Assembly (NCBI GenBank): GCA_963726085.1
Contig: CAVSAR010000001.1
Span: 124,001 to 188,000 of the forward strand
DNA length: 64,000 nucleotides
From: ZC4RG30 sp963726085
GTDB lineage: Bacteria; Pseudomonadota; Gammaproteobacteria; Steroidobacterales; Steroidobacteraceae
Direction of reading: 5' to 3'
How positions within the stretch are numbered: the first letter of the stretch is position 1; the number at the start of each line of letters is the position of its first letter. Under the pieces are notes generated by a model. That model was not told the DNA's origin. It was given only the letters and a program-made list of their open reading frames with translations, and did not search any database. Shown piece after piece: positions 27,780 through 36,572 of this stretch. A program made the position numbers and the translations under genes.

Positions 27780-28914
27780 CCCGGCTCGCGTGCGATTGTT
27801 TGCCGTGCTGGCCATCGTCGCGCTGCTGACAATTGTCTCCGTGATTGTCCTCGCGCTCCGGGAGCGCACGATGGAGGCACCCGTGGTGCGGCACACTGAT
27901 GGGCAGCAGGCCATCGATGCCGCAATCACTGGAATTCCCTCTGCTACAAGTGCCTCTCCGGTGCCGGAGCCGCCGGCGCAGCCTGATCAGGCGACACAGC
28001 CGACCGGCACCCAGGCAGCAGATGCAGCCGCGCCAGCCAGGTCGCCGAAGATCTTTTTCCGCAACACGACGCTGGATGCGAAGTACGGCAAACTGGCGTT
28101 CAAAGTTGGGCAGCGGGGAGCAATGCAGTTCGCCGGGCAGCTGTACTGCGAGGTTGCCTATGCGTCACGCACGGTCGGTATCTGTCTCGTGGCCAGGCGA
28201 GGCGTCGTCACGCACTATCTCGGCCAGCTGTTCGATGCCACAACCTTCGCGGTCACGAGCGAGTTCCCGTTGCTGGGCACGCCGAGCCGCAATCGTGTCT
28301 CCGCCGACGGGCGCCTCGCGGCATACACCGTCTTCCTGACAGGACACGGCTATTCTTCCCTGGATTTCTCTACGCAAACCGTGATTCTTGATGCGGAGAC
28401 GGGCAAGCCTATCGCCGACCTCGAACATGATTTCACCGTCACGCGCGACGGCACGACAATCAAGGGGCAGGATTTCAATTTCTGGGGTGTCACATTTTCT
28501 GATATTCACGGTGTCTTCTATGCGACGCTCTCGACAGGTGGAAAGCACCTCCTGGTCCGCGGTGACCTGGCGGCACGGACGATGACTGTCGTCCACGAGA
28601 ACGTCGAATGCCCTTCGGTTTCCCCCGACGGCCATCGCATCGCTTACAAGAAGCGCCTCAATGAAGGGGGCCGCGTCCTGTGGCAGCTGCAGGTGCTGGA
28701 TCCTGCAAGTGGGGAGGAGACGGCGCTTGCCGAACGCCGAAGTATCGACGACCAACTCGAATGGCTGGACAATTCGCATGTCCTGTACTCGGTGCCGTCG
28801 GAAAGCCAGGACAAGGGAGGCGGGACCGATGTCTGGGTGGCGGATGCGCAGGGAAGGGGAAAGCCGCGCATGTTCATTGCAAACGCATACTCACCCTCAG
28901 TGGTTCGTCCCTAG
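27772..28914 (+). CDS. Membrane-anchored beta-propeller-like (PD40/TolB-type) protein
   Basis: Starts at ATG 27772 inside the MFS gene. The N-terminal helix LFAVLAIVALLTIVSVIVLAL (residues 8-28) is an uncleaved anchor or signal, then a Pro/Ala/Gln-rich linker (residues 60-90). The rest is beta-rich, with propeller-like blades: NRVSADGRLAAYTVFLTGHG, CPSVSPDGHRIAYKKRLNEGG and LEWLDNSHVLYSVPSESQDKGG. The domain sits in the periplasm or outside. The family is known for protein-protein contacts, not one reaction. Coupling to the transporter suggests an accessory subunit. I do not recognise a specific family. Confidence 0.7.
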   Translation: MSSPARVRLFAVLAIVALLTIVSVIVLALRERTMEAPVVRHTDGQQAIDAAITGIPSATSASPVPEPPAQPDQATQPTGTQAADAAAPARSPKIFFRNTTLDAKYGKLAFKVGQRGAMQFAGQLYCEVAYASRTVGICLVARRGVVTHYLGQLFDATTFAVTSEFPLLGTPSRNRVSADGRLAAYTVFLTGHGYSSLDFSTQTVILDAETGKPIADLEHDFTVTRDGTTIKGQDFNFWGVTFSDIHGVFYATLSTGGKHLLVRGDLAARTMTVVHENVECPSVSPDGHRIAYKKRLNEGGRVLWQLQVLDPASGEETALAERRSIDDQLEWLDNSHVLYSVPSESQDKGGGTDVWVADAQGRGKPRMFIANAYSPSVVRP

Positions 28915-29378
28915 CGTTGCCCGATCCCAATGCGATTGCGCAGGTTACCTGCGGGCATGTGACGCAGGCTGGCATCGATGCCGCCCGACTGATTCTCGCA
29001 CCACGGATCGACAATTCGGCGCATATCTCGCGCCTGGCACTGGGTGACCTGTTCCTGGATTCCCTGCAGTGCAATGCCCACACCACCGCCAGTGCCGCAC
29101 TGTGGGCAGGGCCGCCCCTCATTCGGAGACTCGACAGACTTCCATGTCTGGGACTGAACCCGAAGACGCTCCAAAAGAGGTCAGGGTGCACCACCTTGAT
29201 ACATGAGTCGGAGCTCAAGTCGTGGCCAGAGAGTCAGCTATTCATTGGTCGAATACTGCAAGGCGAACTCGGTTAACTCATTGACCTATCTGGCCCACGT
29301 TTTTGGGCATGCAGGGAACAAGTCGATCACGGTGGCGACGCCGGATGAAATGACCGGCTCGTCGATCACCCACATTCG
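28915..29378. other. 464-nt region with only fragments
   Basis: No complete gene is evident. A short inverted repeat (CAGGTTACCTG) lies about 28943-28953, shortly after the stop of the propeller-like gene, without a T-run. A minus-strand frame at 28911-29174 encodes a CPQCGTG segment but is otherwise unrecognised. Plus-strand codons from about 29200 resemble the tail of an IS66 transposase and are listed separately. Confidence 0.5.
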
Positions 29379-29382
29379 GTGA
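29200..29382 (+). pseudogene. Possible C-terminal remnant of an IS66-type transposase
   Basis: An open frame after the TGA at 29197-29199 reads through to a TGA at 29380-29382. It contains YSLVEYCKANSVNSLTYLAHVF, which resembles the IS66 TnpC C-terminus (YSLVETAKANGLEPYAYLRHVF in typical members, from memory). There is no upstream transposase body, so only a scrap would remain. The match is short and the call is tentative. It would fit insertion activity within the island. Confidence 0.35.
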
Positions 29383-30812
29383 TGCGCTCTATAGCAAACT
29401 CGGATATTCTGCGCCGGCAAGCAAGACGCGGATTTACGGACGGGATCCAGCCCTTCGATGACAACGGCGCTAGAAGACGTGGCGCCCGATGTCCTACTTG
29501 GGAACATCATCTGGACCTTCGAACAAATCCCCCGAGCCCGTCGACGGGTTTTCCTGATACTGCGCTGAGCGCGAGCGCCTCGTGGACGGATCGCGAGCCG
29601 TGGCGAATCCGCGCCTTCGGTTGGGCGCGAGCGAACTGGGCTGCGATTGCGGCGGTCCTTGCGTCTTCGACCCTGGCGTACCTGCTGCTCTGCGTCATCA
29701 CCTATAACAAACTCTCAGACATGCCCTCCCACGCGATGATGGCGGCGACCGCGGTGCAGCTGGGTGTGCCGTTTGCGCACCCGATGTTCTTCGCGATCGT
29801 GGCTGCGCTCGCAGGCTGGACGCGGGATTGGCGGGCAATCCTCGACGTGATCCCGCCAGTGCTCACGCTGGCGTTCGCCGTGTCGATGAGCCTGTCAATC
29901 TGGATGGTGCGTCGCTACGCGGGCGAGGGAGCGACCAGCGATTGCTTCGCCGCGCAGCGCCGGCTCCAGTGCGGGCTGATAGCCAGCGTCGTCGCCGTGT
30001 TCTTCAGCTTCAGCCTGCCGACGAGCACGATTTACCTAGGGCAGTTCCCGGCGATGGTGTGGCACAACTCGACCATCATCTTCATGACGCCGTTCGCGAT
30101 TGGGCTGTTCCTGCTTTCGCAGCGATTCGTCGATACGCCAACCATGAGGGCCGCCAGCTGGATCATGCTGGTGCTTACGCTTTGCACCCTCGCAAAGCCG
30201 AACTTCTTGATGGCATGGATTCCGGCGTTTCCTATCTTCGTGCTGCTACGCACGCGCGCGAAGCGGCCGGTTCTGATCGCAGCCGCGCTCTCTGCCTACG
30301 CGGCAGTGCTAGTGGGGCTCCAGTCGCTTTACCTGTTCTCAGCCAAGGCGGCGAATCTCTATGCCATCGCCGAGGTACGCGTTGGATTCCCAATGGGTAC
30401 CGGGAGGATTTACTGGGATCCCTTCGCGGTATGGAAGATGTACACACCGCTGCCGTGGGCGAGCGTGATTGCGAGCACACTCCTCGTGATCGTCGGCCTC
30501 GGGGTCTATCGCGTGCGACTGCTTCACTCGCCGCTGTTCCAGCTCGCCGGTATCCTGTACGTTTTTGGCTTAGCAGTCTTCGCCTTGCTGGCGATGGACG
30601 GACCGACATTCAAGTACGGCAACCTAGTCTGGCAGATGATCTCGATCACGCTGATCATTTTCCTCAGCGTCGTCGCGCAGGCGTGGCGCGAGATCAATCG
30701 ACGCGGAAGGCCATCCAAGGGGGACCTGCTGGTGTTCGCGACCCTCGGTATGCACGTGCTCGCATTCGTGAATTACATGCATCACTACATGACAACGGGC
30801 ACGTACGTCTGA
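29379..30812 (+). CDS. Polytopic membrane protein, possible GT-C-type glycosyltransferase
   Basis: A frame of 477 residues with about ten hydrophobic helices (for example AAIAAVLASSTLAYLLLCVI, IPPVLTLAFAVSMSLSIWMV, LIASVVAVFFSFSLP, WIMLVLTLCTLAKPNFLMAWI, VIASTLLVIVGLGVY). The first ~85 residues before helix 1 look non-conserved, so the true start may lie downstream of the GTG/ATG at 29379-29384; I see no clear ribosome binding site. The large-loop, many-helix layout with KPNFLMAWIPAFP resembles membrane glycosyltransferases or O-antigen-type proteins. No catalytic motif is certain, so the function remains open. It ends 64 nt before the right repeat of the island. Confidence 0.6.
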   Translation: MMRSIANSDILRRQARRGFTDGIQPFDDNGARRRGARCPTWEHHLDLRTNPPSPSTGFPDTALSASASWTDREPWRIRAFGWARANWAAIAAVLASSTLAYLLLCVITYNKLSDMPSHAMMAATAVQLGVPFAHPMFFAIVAALAGWTRDWRAILDVIPPVLTLAFAVSMSLSIWMVRRYAGEGATSDCFAAQRRLQCGLIASVVAVFFSFSLPTSTIYLGQFPAMVWHNSTIIFMTPFAIGLFLLSQRFVDTPTMRAASWIMLVLTLCTLAKPNFLMAWIPAFPIFVLLRTRAKRPVLIAAALSAYAAVLVGLQSLYLFSAKAANLYAIAEVRVGFPMGTGRIYWDPFAVWKMYTPLPWASVIASTLLVIVGLGVYRVRLLHSPLFQLAGILYVFGLAVFALLAMDGPTFKYGNLVWQMISITLIIFLSVVAQAWREINRRGRPSKGDLLVFATLGMHVLAFVNYMHHYMTTGTYV

Positions 30813-30876
30813 GCAGGCATTCTAGGGCGGCCTGAGTATCGGGCAGGTATCGGTTTGGGGAATTCCGGCCCGCTCG

Positions 30877-30923
30877 ACCGGTTAGTCGCACATTCGAATC
30901 GCGCACGACCCACCCAATTCAAC
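30877..30923 (+). repeat. Right copy of island direct repeat (attR-like tRNA-Lys 3' fragment)
   Basis: This matches the tRNA-Lys 3' half at 16925-16970: anticodon-stem ACC.GTT, TCGC, the T loop TTCGAATCGCGCACG, then CCCACC and AATT. Four of the differences are G in the tRNA to A here, plus a C inserted after the ACC of CCA. No 5' half of a tRNA precedes it, so it is not a functional tRNA gene. Confidence 0.6.
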
Positions 30924-30990
30924 AATCGCTGGCAATTCACCCAGAAGGGGCAAGAAATGGCACGACGGTCTGGTTGCCTACGTAAGACTT

Positions 30991-31470
30991 CTATTCTTGC
31001 CCGATTTGGCGACGGAAGGCCTCCACCGACCGATCTAGTGGCTGATGTCCCAGTGTCTGGGCGGCTTCGTTGATCGCTATGCGGGGTAGGAGTTCAGGCG
31101 GGTAACGATCATTTGCCGGTAGCGCCTGATTTTCCACCTTCAACTTGTCCCATGCGGATTTCAGCGCGGCTACCTCGGCGTTAATCCGTTCGGCCTGCGC
31201 CGCCTCCGTTTGTTGACGAAGCGAATCGCTCTGCTGCCGAAGGCTTTCCTTTTGCGCTTCGGCATTGCGCGCCTGGGTTTTCTGCTGCTCCGCCTGCAAT
31301 CGCTGCTGCTCCCTTTTCATTTCGTCGGCGAGCGGATTTGTCGGAGGCGGTGCTGTGACTGGCGCACATTGAACCGAAGCGCCCACCATGTGGCAGTCCG
31401 TCATAGTGGTCTGTGAGAAGGCGGGCGCAGCAACCAGCATGAGCCACGCATGTGAGACCTTCATAGACAT
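30991..31470 (-). CDS. Small exported coiled-coil protein
   Basis: About 159 residues. The start ATG at 31470 is preferred because a GGAA lies about 7 nt upstream; an ATG at 31482 is also in frame. A signal peptide (MKVSHAWLMLVAAPAFSQ) is followed by two Cys (DCHMVGASVQC) and a Pro-rich spacer. A charged coiled coil follows (EMKREQQRLQAEQQKTQARNA through QTEAAQAERINAEVAAL). The C-terminus (YPPELLPRIAINEAAQTLG) is compact. The family is unknown. It stands alone on the minus strand just outside the putative island. Confidence 0.65.
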   Translation of the reverse strand: MSMKVSHAWLMLVAAPAFSQTTMTDCHMVGASVQCAPVTAPPPTNPLADEMKREQQRLQAEQQKTQARNAEAQKESLRQQSDSLRQQTEAAQAERINAEVAALKSAWDKLKVENQALPANDRYPPELLPRIAINEAAQTLGHQPLDRSVEAFRRQIGQE

Positions 31471-32159
31471 GCAAATTTCCACGATGCCCGGCGGTAAGTC
31501 AATCGGCGCGCAACGTCAAATCAATGGCGCGGCAGAGATTATCGGAACATGCGCAACGGGCCTTGGCGCAGGCCAGCGCGTGCCGGGCACAAACCCAGGC
31601 CCGCTGACAGCGGCCCGGTTCCACTCTTTGCCGCCTATTGGCCAATAACCGCGAATGGCGACCTGACGCCATTTTGACAGCGGGTCGCGCGCCAATCGCG
31701 CATGGCTCCCGCTCCAATCATCTAGTTGGGCGCGTCCGGGCTGGTGCCGAATGACGGTTTCAGCCGACCAGTCGCTGGTTGGCGGGCGCTTGCGTTGCCC
31801 AGGTATGCCGAATGCTTGCCAGGGAGCCCGGCGCATTCCGTCGTGATCGCGTGCCGGGTCACGGTGAGCGCGTCCATTGGAAAACTGCGGTCCGATAGTC
31901 GTACGTCCTCACCATCGAATCACAAATGGCTCGCGCGAATGGCGGGAATTGCGCAGGCGTATCCGGACACGGCGGGCCGCGGCAGGCGCTTCGAGTGTGA
32001 CTGGCTGGTGGCACTAATGTGATCGTTTTAGTGCTCGTGTTCGGAGTGTGCGCTGTAACGGGTTGGTAATTCGTGCCCCCTAGACTCGCCACCGTGCCGC
32101 CATCGCGGTTCGCCGGCGGCCTCATTGCGCAAGGAACATCTACACTCAGGAGAGACTGC
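31471..32159. other. 689-nt intergenic region
   Basis: No convincing gene on either strand; overlapping short frames have no recognisable domain or initiation signal. A perfect 12-bp palindrome TATTGGCCAATA lies at 31636-31647. The right end, just before the phosphoesterase, carries a good ribosome binding site (AGGAGAG, about 32147-32154). Promoters for the divergent genes on both sides must lie here, but no strong consensus stands out. Confidence 0.5.
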
Positions 32160-33461
32160 ATGAAGAGCATAACTCGAGCAGTGGTCGCGGCACTCGCTGC
32201 CACCACGATCGCTGGCACTGCAATCGCCGCCGGCAACACTGGTCCGGAGGGCACGAATCCGGTGCGGGGTATAGCGCATCTGGACCACGTGTTTCTTATC
32301 ATGATGGAGAATCATGCCTACTCGCAGGTCATCGGCAACCCGAACATGCCGTTCTTCAATGGCTTGGCGAAAGGCTCGAATCTGGCGACGAATTACTTTG
32401 CCGTCGGGCATCCAAGCCTCACGAACTACCTTGAGATCGTCGGCGGCTCCAACTTCGGCGTACGTAACGACAACTCCCCGGCATGGCACGCAGGCGCCTG
32501 CGCGCCAGGCTACGTCTACCTCGAGGGCGACTCCAAGCCCATCTGTCCACTGGCCGCCTCTGGCACGGATGCCGCGACGCCCGCGATCGACAGCACGAAC
32601 GAAGATCCCGGGTTCCCGACGATAGACGTTGATGGGACCGTGGGTTTTGCGGCACAAGCGGTGCTCGCAAAGACCATTGCCGATCAGCTTGTTGCCCGCG
32701 GGTTGAGCTGGAAGGCGTACGAGGAATCGCTCCCTCCGAGCGGCGCCGACGGGGTCAACTCGGCCGACGGCCTGTTCTCGAACTTGAATCTTGTGTCAAA
32801 CAACACCAATCCGGCGAGCAGCACCTATAACGGCGGACTGGTATTCAATGGCACGCTGCAAAGCCTGTATGCCGTGAAGCACAACCCATTCGCATATTTC
32901 GCAAATATCCAGTCGGGCGCCGACCCGCGTTCCAGTATGAAGAATACCGTCGGATTTGACGGGCCAAGAGGGCTGTTTGAGGACCTTGCCAGCGGTCGAG
33001 TGCCCAATTTGGTCTTTATCGCGCCCAATCAATGCAATGACCAGCATGGTCGCAGTGGCGCTAGCGCCGGACCATCCTGCGACTTTGACCACGAGGACAA
33101 CGGCACCCTTACGGGCCTGAACCCGGCGCTGATGTACCTGGGCGACGTCGCTCTCGAGCGCATCGTGGGCGCAATCAAGAGTTCTCCAGCGTGGAATCGT
33201 GGAACCAACGCGATCGTGATTGTCTGGGATGAAAACGACTACAGCATTGCTCCGACGACCAACCAGGTTGCCCTGATAGTTGACACAAACGAGGACGAGG
33301 CTCGTGGTCAGACCGGGCACGCCAGCAGCCAGTTCTATACTGCATTCTCGCTGCTGAAGACGCTGGAGGGAGGTTTTGGTCTGCCTTGCCTCAATCATGC
33401 ATGTGACCAGAACGTGTCGGTTATGGACGATTTGTTCCCGAGCCATGGTGGTGCGCACTGA
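32160..33461 (+). CDS. Secreted phosphoesterase family protein (PF04185, acid phosphatase/phospholipase C-like)
   Basis: 433 residues. Start ATG 32160 is chosen because AGGAGAG precedes it and a signal peptide follows directly (ITRAVVAALAATTIAGTAIAA, cleavage near 25). The conserved metal-site start HLDHVFLIMMENHAYSQVIG and NYFAVGHPSLTNYLEIVGG match the AcpA/phospholipase C superfamily. The later motifs CDFDHEDNGTLTGLN and IVIVWDENDYS supply further metal ligands. Periplasmic or extracellular hydrolysis of phosphate esters or phospholipids is expected; which one is not clear. It appears monocistronic, with a hairpin 10 nt after the stop. Confidence 0.85.
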   Translation: MKSITRAVVAALAATTIAGTAIAAGNTGPEGTNPVRGIAHLDHVFLIMMENHAYSQVIGNPNMPFFNGLAKGSNLATNYFAVGHPSLTNYLEIVGGSNFGVRNDNSPAWHAGACAPGYVYLEGDSKPICPLAASGTDAATPAIDSTNEDPGFPTIDVDGTVGFAAQAVLAKTIADQLVARGLSWKAYEESLPPSGADGVNSADGLFSNLNLVSNNTNPASSTYNGGLVFNGTLQSLYAVKHNPFAYFANIQSGADPRSSMKNTVGFDGPRGLFEDLASGRVPNLVFIAPNQCNDQHGRSGASAGPSCDFDHEDNGTLTGLNPALMYLGDVALERIVGAIKSSPAWNRGTNAIVIVWDENDYSIAPTTNQVALIVDTNEDEARGQTGHASSQFYTAFSLLKTLEGGFGLPCLNHACDQNVSVMDDLFPSHGGAH

Positions 33462-33471
33462 TTCACGACCT

Positions 33472-33500
33472 GCGGGGCAGGCACCATTGGTCTGCCCCGC
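33472..33500 (+). terminator. Hairpin after phosphoesterase gene
   Basis: A perfect 9-bp stem GCGGGGCAG / CTGCCCCGC with an 11-nt loop begins 10 nt after the stop codon. No T-run follows, so it is either a weak or factor-assisted terminator or an mRNA-stabilising hairpin. Confidence 0.45.
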
Positions 33501-33851
33501 CTCGTGCGAAGCTCGGCGCATCCATTGCGGTGAAGCAGCCTCGATAGCATCAACAGGTAATGGTGCAGGCAACCTTCTGCCGCCAACACGCTCACGGTGT
33601 GCGATCGGACATGAGCCGGGGTTTCCCGGCGGTCGTTGAAACCCAGCTAACCTGTTGAATCGGTTGCCTCCGGTGGTCGCGGGTCGCCCGAGTGCGGCTG
33701 CATTTACCTGCTGAGTGTGAGTTCGAAGGGTGCGGCGATCCTTCTCGCATTTGTAATTCATTGCTAAGCGGGCGCTGTCGCAGTAATTCCACACTCGCAA
33801 GAAGTCTTGAGCAGGCGCACAGTTCATCAAATCGTGCAGGAGGGCGCGTCC
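33501..33851. other. 351-nt intergenic region
   Basis: No gene found. A long frame runs into the DUF4382 gene from 33807, but the lipoprotein signal begins at 33852, and I place the start there. Upstream promoter elements for the DUF4382 gene presumably lie in this stretch; I see no clear -35/-10 pair. Confidence 0.4.
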
Positions 33852-35924
33852 ATGAACATTCCGCGCGTATGCAGGTGGCTGGGTGTGCTCTGGCTGGCAA
33901 CCTTGGTGGCCTGCGGTGGCGGAAGCATAGGTGGCGCGGCTCCGCCTCAAGGTGCAGCTCCTCCGCAAAATTCGACGACAGATCCAGGCACTACACTCAT
34001 CGCGATGACCGACGCGCCAGGGGATTTTCTGGCCTACAACGTCGGCGTCGTATCCGTGGAACTCAAGCGCGCCGACGGTACCATCGTGGAGACGCTTCCC
34101 GCCGCTACGCAGGTGGATTTCGCGCAGCTGGTTGACGTCTCGGAGATCCTAACGGCGAGCCAGGTGCCCCCTGGGAAGTACGTTGGCGTTTCCTTGACGC
34201 TGGATTACGCCGAGGCGCTGATTGTCGTGGACAACGGCAGCGGTGGCCTTACCGTTGCCAACAATAACATCGTAAATAGCGTCACGGACACTGCACTAGT
34301 GGGCGCGGACAGCCAGCTCACGCTGTCCTTGCAGCTGCCTGCGGCCAGTCCGCTGATCGTCAACAGTGGTTCCATGTCGCATCTGGCGCTGGACTTCGAT
34401 CTGGCTTCGTCCAATACGGTTGATCCGGAGGCCCCGGGCGCTGGCACTGCCGCGGGCGATGTCAGGGTTCGCGTCAATCCGGTAGTGCTGGCGGCCACTA
34501 TCGTGCCGGATCCGACCAGGCAACTGCGCCTGCGCGGCACGCTGGTGTCGGTGAGCAACATGCCCCCGAGCGCGATGTCCTATACGGTGCACCTGAGCCC
34601 GTTCAACTTGCGCGACGATGCCTCGCACGGCGATGTAGTCGTGAACACCACCGACACTACGGCCTTCTCCGTAAACGGTGTCACCCAGTCGGGTACGGCT
34701 GGATTGGCAGCATTGGCCGTCCTTCCAGCAGGCAGCCTGACACTGGCGCAGGGCACGTTTGACAGCACCACGCACACCTATACGGCGACCAGCGTCATCG
34801 CTGGCACGAGTCTGCCTGCGGCGGGGTCCGATGTCCTGCTGGGCACCGTAATTGCGCGCAATGGAAACGTGCTCACCGTGTCCAGTGCCTTGAGCTGCAC
34901 GGACTACAATGGCCACGATCAGGGTCAGACGCTGCCCGGAAACGGCAAGGGCCTCGGCCACCAGACGAGCAATGGCAATGGCCATGGCAACAGCAATGGC
35001 AATGGTCACCGCAAATATGACGGCAGCGACGATGACGGTTGGCGCTTTGAGTTCGATCGCCAGGTACTGGTAACCGTCGGCAGCGATACAAAGGTGACGC
35101 GTTCTGGCAGCGTGCTGCCTGCAACCGCGCAGGACATCTCTGTGGGCCAGCGCATCGCTGCCTATGGCAAGCTGGGAACGGACAGCACGGGCCATCGCTC
35201 GCTCGATGCAACCGCGGGCGGCGGGCGACTTCTGGTCACCAGTCTTTGGGGCAACTTCGTTTCGCAGTCGCAAAACATGATCACACTGGGCCTGATGCAG
35301 CTGGACGGTCGTGCGCCGGGCGCATACATCTTTGCCGGAACGGGCACGACGGCTGCCAGTGACGCGAACCCGACGGCCTACATCGTTGCATTGCCACCGC
35401 CCCTGAACGTTGCCCAGCCAAAGGCCGGTACGCCGGTGGCAGGGGCGCCGCTGCGCTTGTTCGGTTTCGCGACACAATTCGGGTCCGCGCCCCCTGACTT
35501 CAATGCGACAACGCTGGTCAGCTACGCGTCGACGGCGGCCCAAGTGGATCTGGATTGGACCTTCCCGGGGACGACCGCGCCGTTCGTGCAGATCGATGTG
35601 ACAAAGCTTGTGGTTAACATGGCGACGCTGCAGACCGCAGCTGAAGCTGAGCTCAAGCTTGGGCCGCAATCACTCGACCTGGCAAAGTCGGCCTCTGGCG
35701 TGACCTTCATTCCCAATTCGACGGCTACCTACGCTGCGTTTGCCATCGCGCATCGAAAGAGCGTTGGCGTCAGCACCTACGGCAGCTTCGGGGACCTGGT
35801 TGTAGCACTGAAGGGTGCGCTCAACGGCACCACGGCCCTGTTCAGGATCCACGCTGCGGGTCCTTATGATCCCGGCACCAGCACATTGTCCGTAGATCGA
35901 ATGTATGTCGTCCTGAACGACTAA
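33852..35924 (+). CDS. DUF4382-domain lipoprotein with DUF5666-like repeats
   Basis: 690 residues. The lipoprotein signal is CRWLGVLWLATLVACGGGS, with the acylated Cys in LVAC. Residues about 45-210 form a DUF4382 domain (LIAMTDAPGDFLAYNVGVVSVELKR, VPPGKYVGVSLTLDYAEAL). Beta-rich segments of DUF5666 type follow (LRLRGTLVSVSNMPPSAMSYTV; LLGTVIARNGNVLTVSS). A low-complexity Gly/Asn/His stretch (residues 380-395, HGNSNGNGHRK) ends in DDDG and could bind metal. The role is unknown; the family is common in outer-membrane or periplasmic lipoproteins. The gene seems to stand alone. Confidence 0.8.
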   Translation: MNIPRVCRWLGVLWLATLVACGGGSIGGAAPPQGAAPPQNSTTDPGTTLIAMTDAPGDFLAYNVGVVSVELKRADGTIVETLPAATQVDFAQLVDVSEILTASQVPPGKYVGVSLTLDYAEALIVVDNGSGGLTVANNNIVNSVTDTALVGADSQLTLSLQLPAASPLIVNSGSMSHLALDFDLASSNTVDPEAPGAGTAAGDVRVRVNPVVLAATIVPDPTRQLRLRGTLVSVSNMPPSAMSYTVHLSPFNLRDDASHGDVVVNTTDTTAFSVNGVTQSGTAGLAALAVLPAGSLTLAQGTFDSTTHTYTATSVIAGTSLPAAGSDVLLGTVIARNGNVLTVSSALSCTDYNGHDQGQTLPGNGKGLGHQTSNGNGHGNSNGNGHRKYDGSDDDGWRFEFDRQVLVTVGSDTKVTRSGSVLPATAQDISVGQRIAAYGKLGTDSTGHRSLDATAGGGRLLVTSLWGNFVSQSQNMITLGLMQLDGRAPGAYIFAGTGTTAASDANPTAYIVALPPPLNVAQPKAGTPVAGAPLRLFGFATQFGSAPPDFNATTLVSYASTAAQVDLDWTFPGTTAPFVQIDVTKLVVNMATLQTAAEAELKLGPQSLDLAKSASGVTFIPNSTATYAAFAIAHRKSVGVSTYGSFGDLVVALKGALNGTTALFRIHAAGPYDPGTSTLSVDRMYVVLND

Positions 35925-35989
35925 CGCGTGCCTGCGATGACTGGGCTAGAATGTTGGCGGTCTCGTACATCAGAGCAGGGAGCACGCGA

Positions 35990-36565
35990 ATGAACCGACT
36001 TCCCAGGATGTTTACCCTGGCACCGTTGCTGATGATTGGCGCACAGGCCCTTGCACAGACCCCGGCTGCGGCTGCGCCTGCGACTACCGCGCCAGCCAAA
36101 CCCATTTCCACATCCCTTGGCATGGTCGTGTTTCCGGCAAAGGGCCAGAGCCCCCAGAAGCAAAGCCAGGATGAAAGCGAATGCTTCACCTGGTCGAAGA
36201 CCCAGACGGGAGTGGATCCCTCGGCTGCCGCACCGGCACCTGCGGCTGCCGCCGCGCCGGCCAAGGCTGACTCCGGCGCCAATGGGGCACGGGTAAAGGG
36301 TGCCGCCAAGGGTGCGGCGGCCGGCGCAGTCATCGGCGAGGTTGCCAGCGACGATGCCGGCAAGGGTGCGGCAATCGGAGCCACGGCGGGGGTTGTCGCT
36401 GGCGGACGGCAGAGCCGCAAGGCCAAGGAGGAGGCGCAGAAGGAGGCAACGCAGCAACAGCAGCAGGCGGCTCAGCAGCAGCAGGCGGCCACCCAGGAGC
36501 AGCTGGGTCTGTTTAAGAAGGGGTTTGCGGCGTGCCTTGAGCCCAAGGGCTATACGGTCAAGTAA
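35990..36565 (+). CDS. Exported glycine-zipper protein
   Basis: 191 residues. Start ATG 35990 follows AGGGAG by about 10 nt; the earlier ATG at 35951 lacks one. A signal peptide (MFTLAPLLMIGAQALAQ) is followed by an Ala/Pro-rich stretch. The central glycine-zipper region is KGAAKGAAAGAVIGEVASDDAGKGAAIGATAGVVAGG, described here in two overlapping parts of the same segment (about residues 102-140). A Gln-rich coil (QKEATQQQQQAAQQQQ) and the ending FAACLEPKGYTVK are typical of YMGG-like glycine-zipper proteins. These are thought to insert in or associate with membranes. The function is unknown. Confidence 0.75.
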   Translation: MNRLPRMFTLAPLLMIGAQALAQTPAAAAPATTAPAKPISTSLGMVVFPAKGQSPQKQSQDESECFTWSKTQTGVDPSAAAPAPAAAAAPAKADSGANGARVKGAAKGAAAGAVIGEVASDDAGKGAAIGATAGVVAGGRQSRKAKEEAQKEATQQQQQAAQQQQAATQEQLGLFKKGFAACLEPKGYTVK

Positions 36566-36572
36566 ATAACTG

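Larger units (their letters stand above)
16925..30923. mobile_element. Probable tRNA-Lys-integrated genomic island, integrase not seen
   Basis: The segment is bounded by the intact tRNA-Lys 3' half on the left and a diverged direct repeat of it on the right, the arrangement left by site-specific integration into a tRNA gene. Inside are accessory genes only: the 2923-residue secreted mosaic protein, an MFS transporter with an overlapping beta-propeller-like gene, a polytopic membrane protein and a possible IS66 fragment. Conserved core genes stop at queC on the left. I see no tyrosine or serine integrase, so the element would be defective or old. The boundaries rest on the repeat alone. Confidence 0.55.

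Noticed and set aside
31636..31647. Perfect 12-bp palindrome TATTGGCCAATA as a regulator site
   Set aside because: It lies mid-intergenic, over 500 bp from the downstream start, with no repeated copy or promoter nearby; a palindrome of this size can arise by chance.
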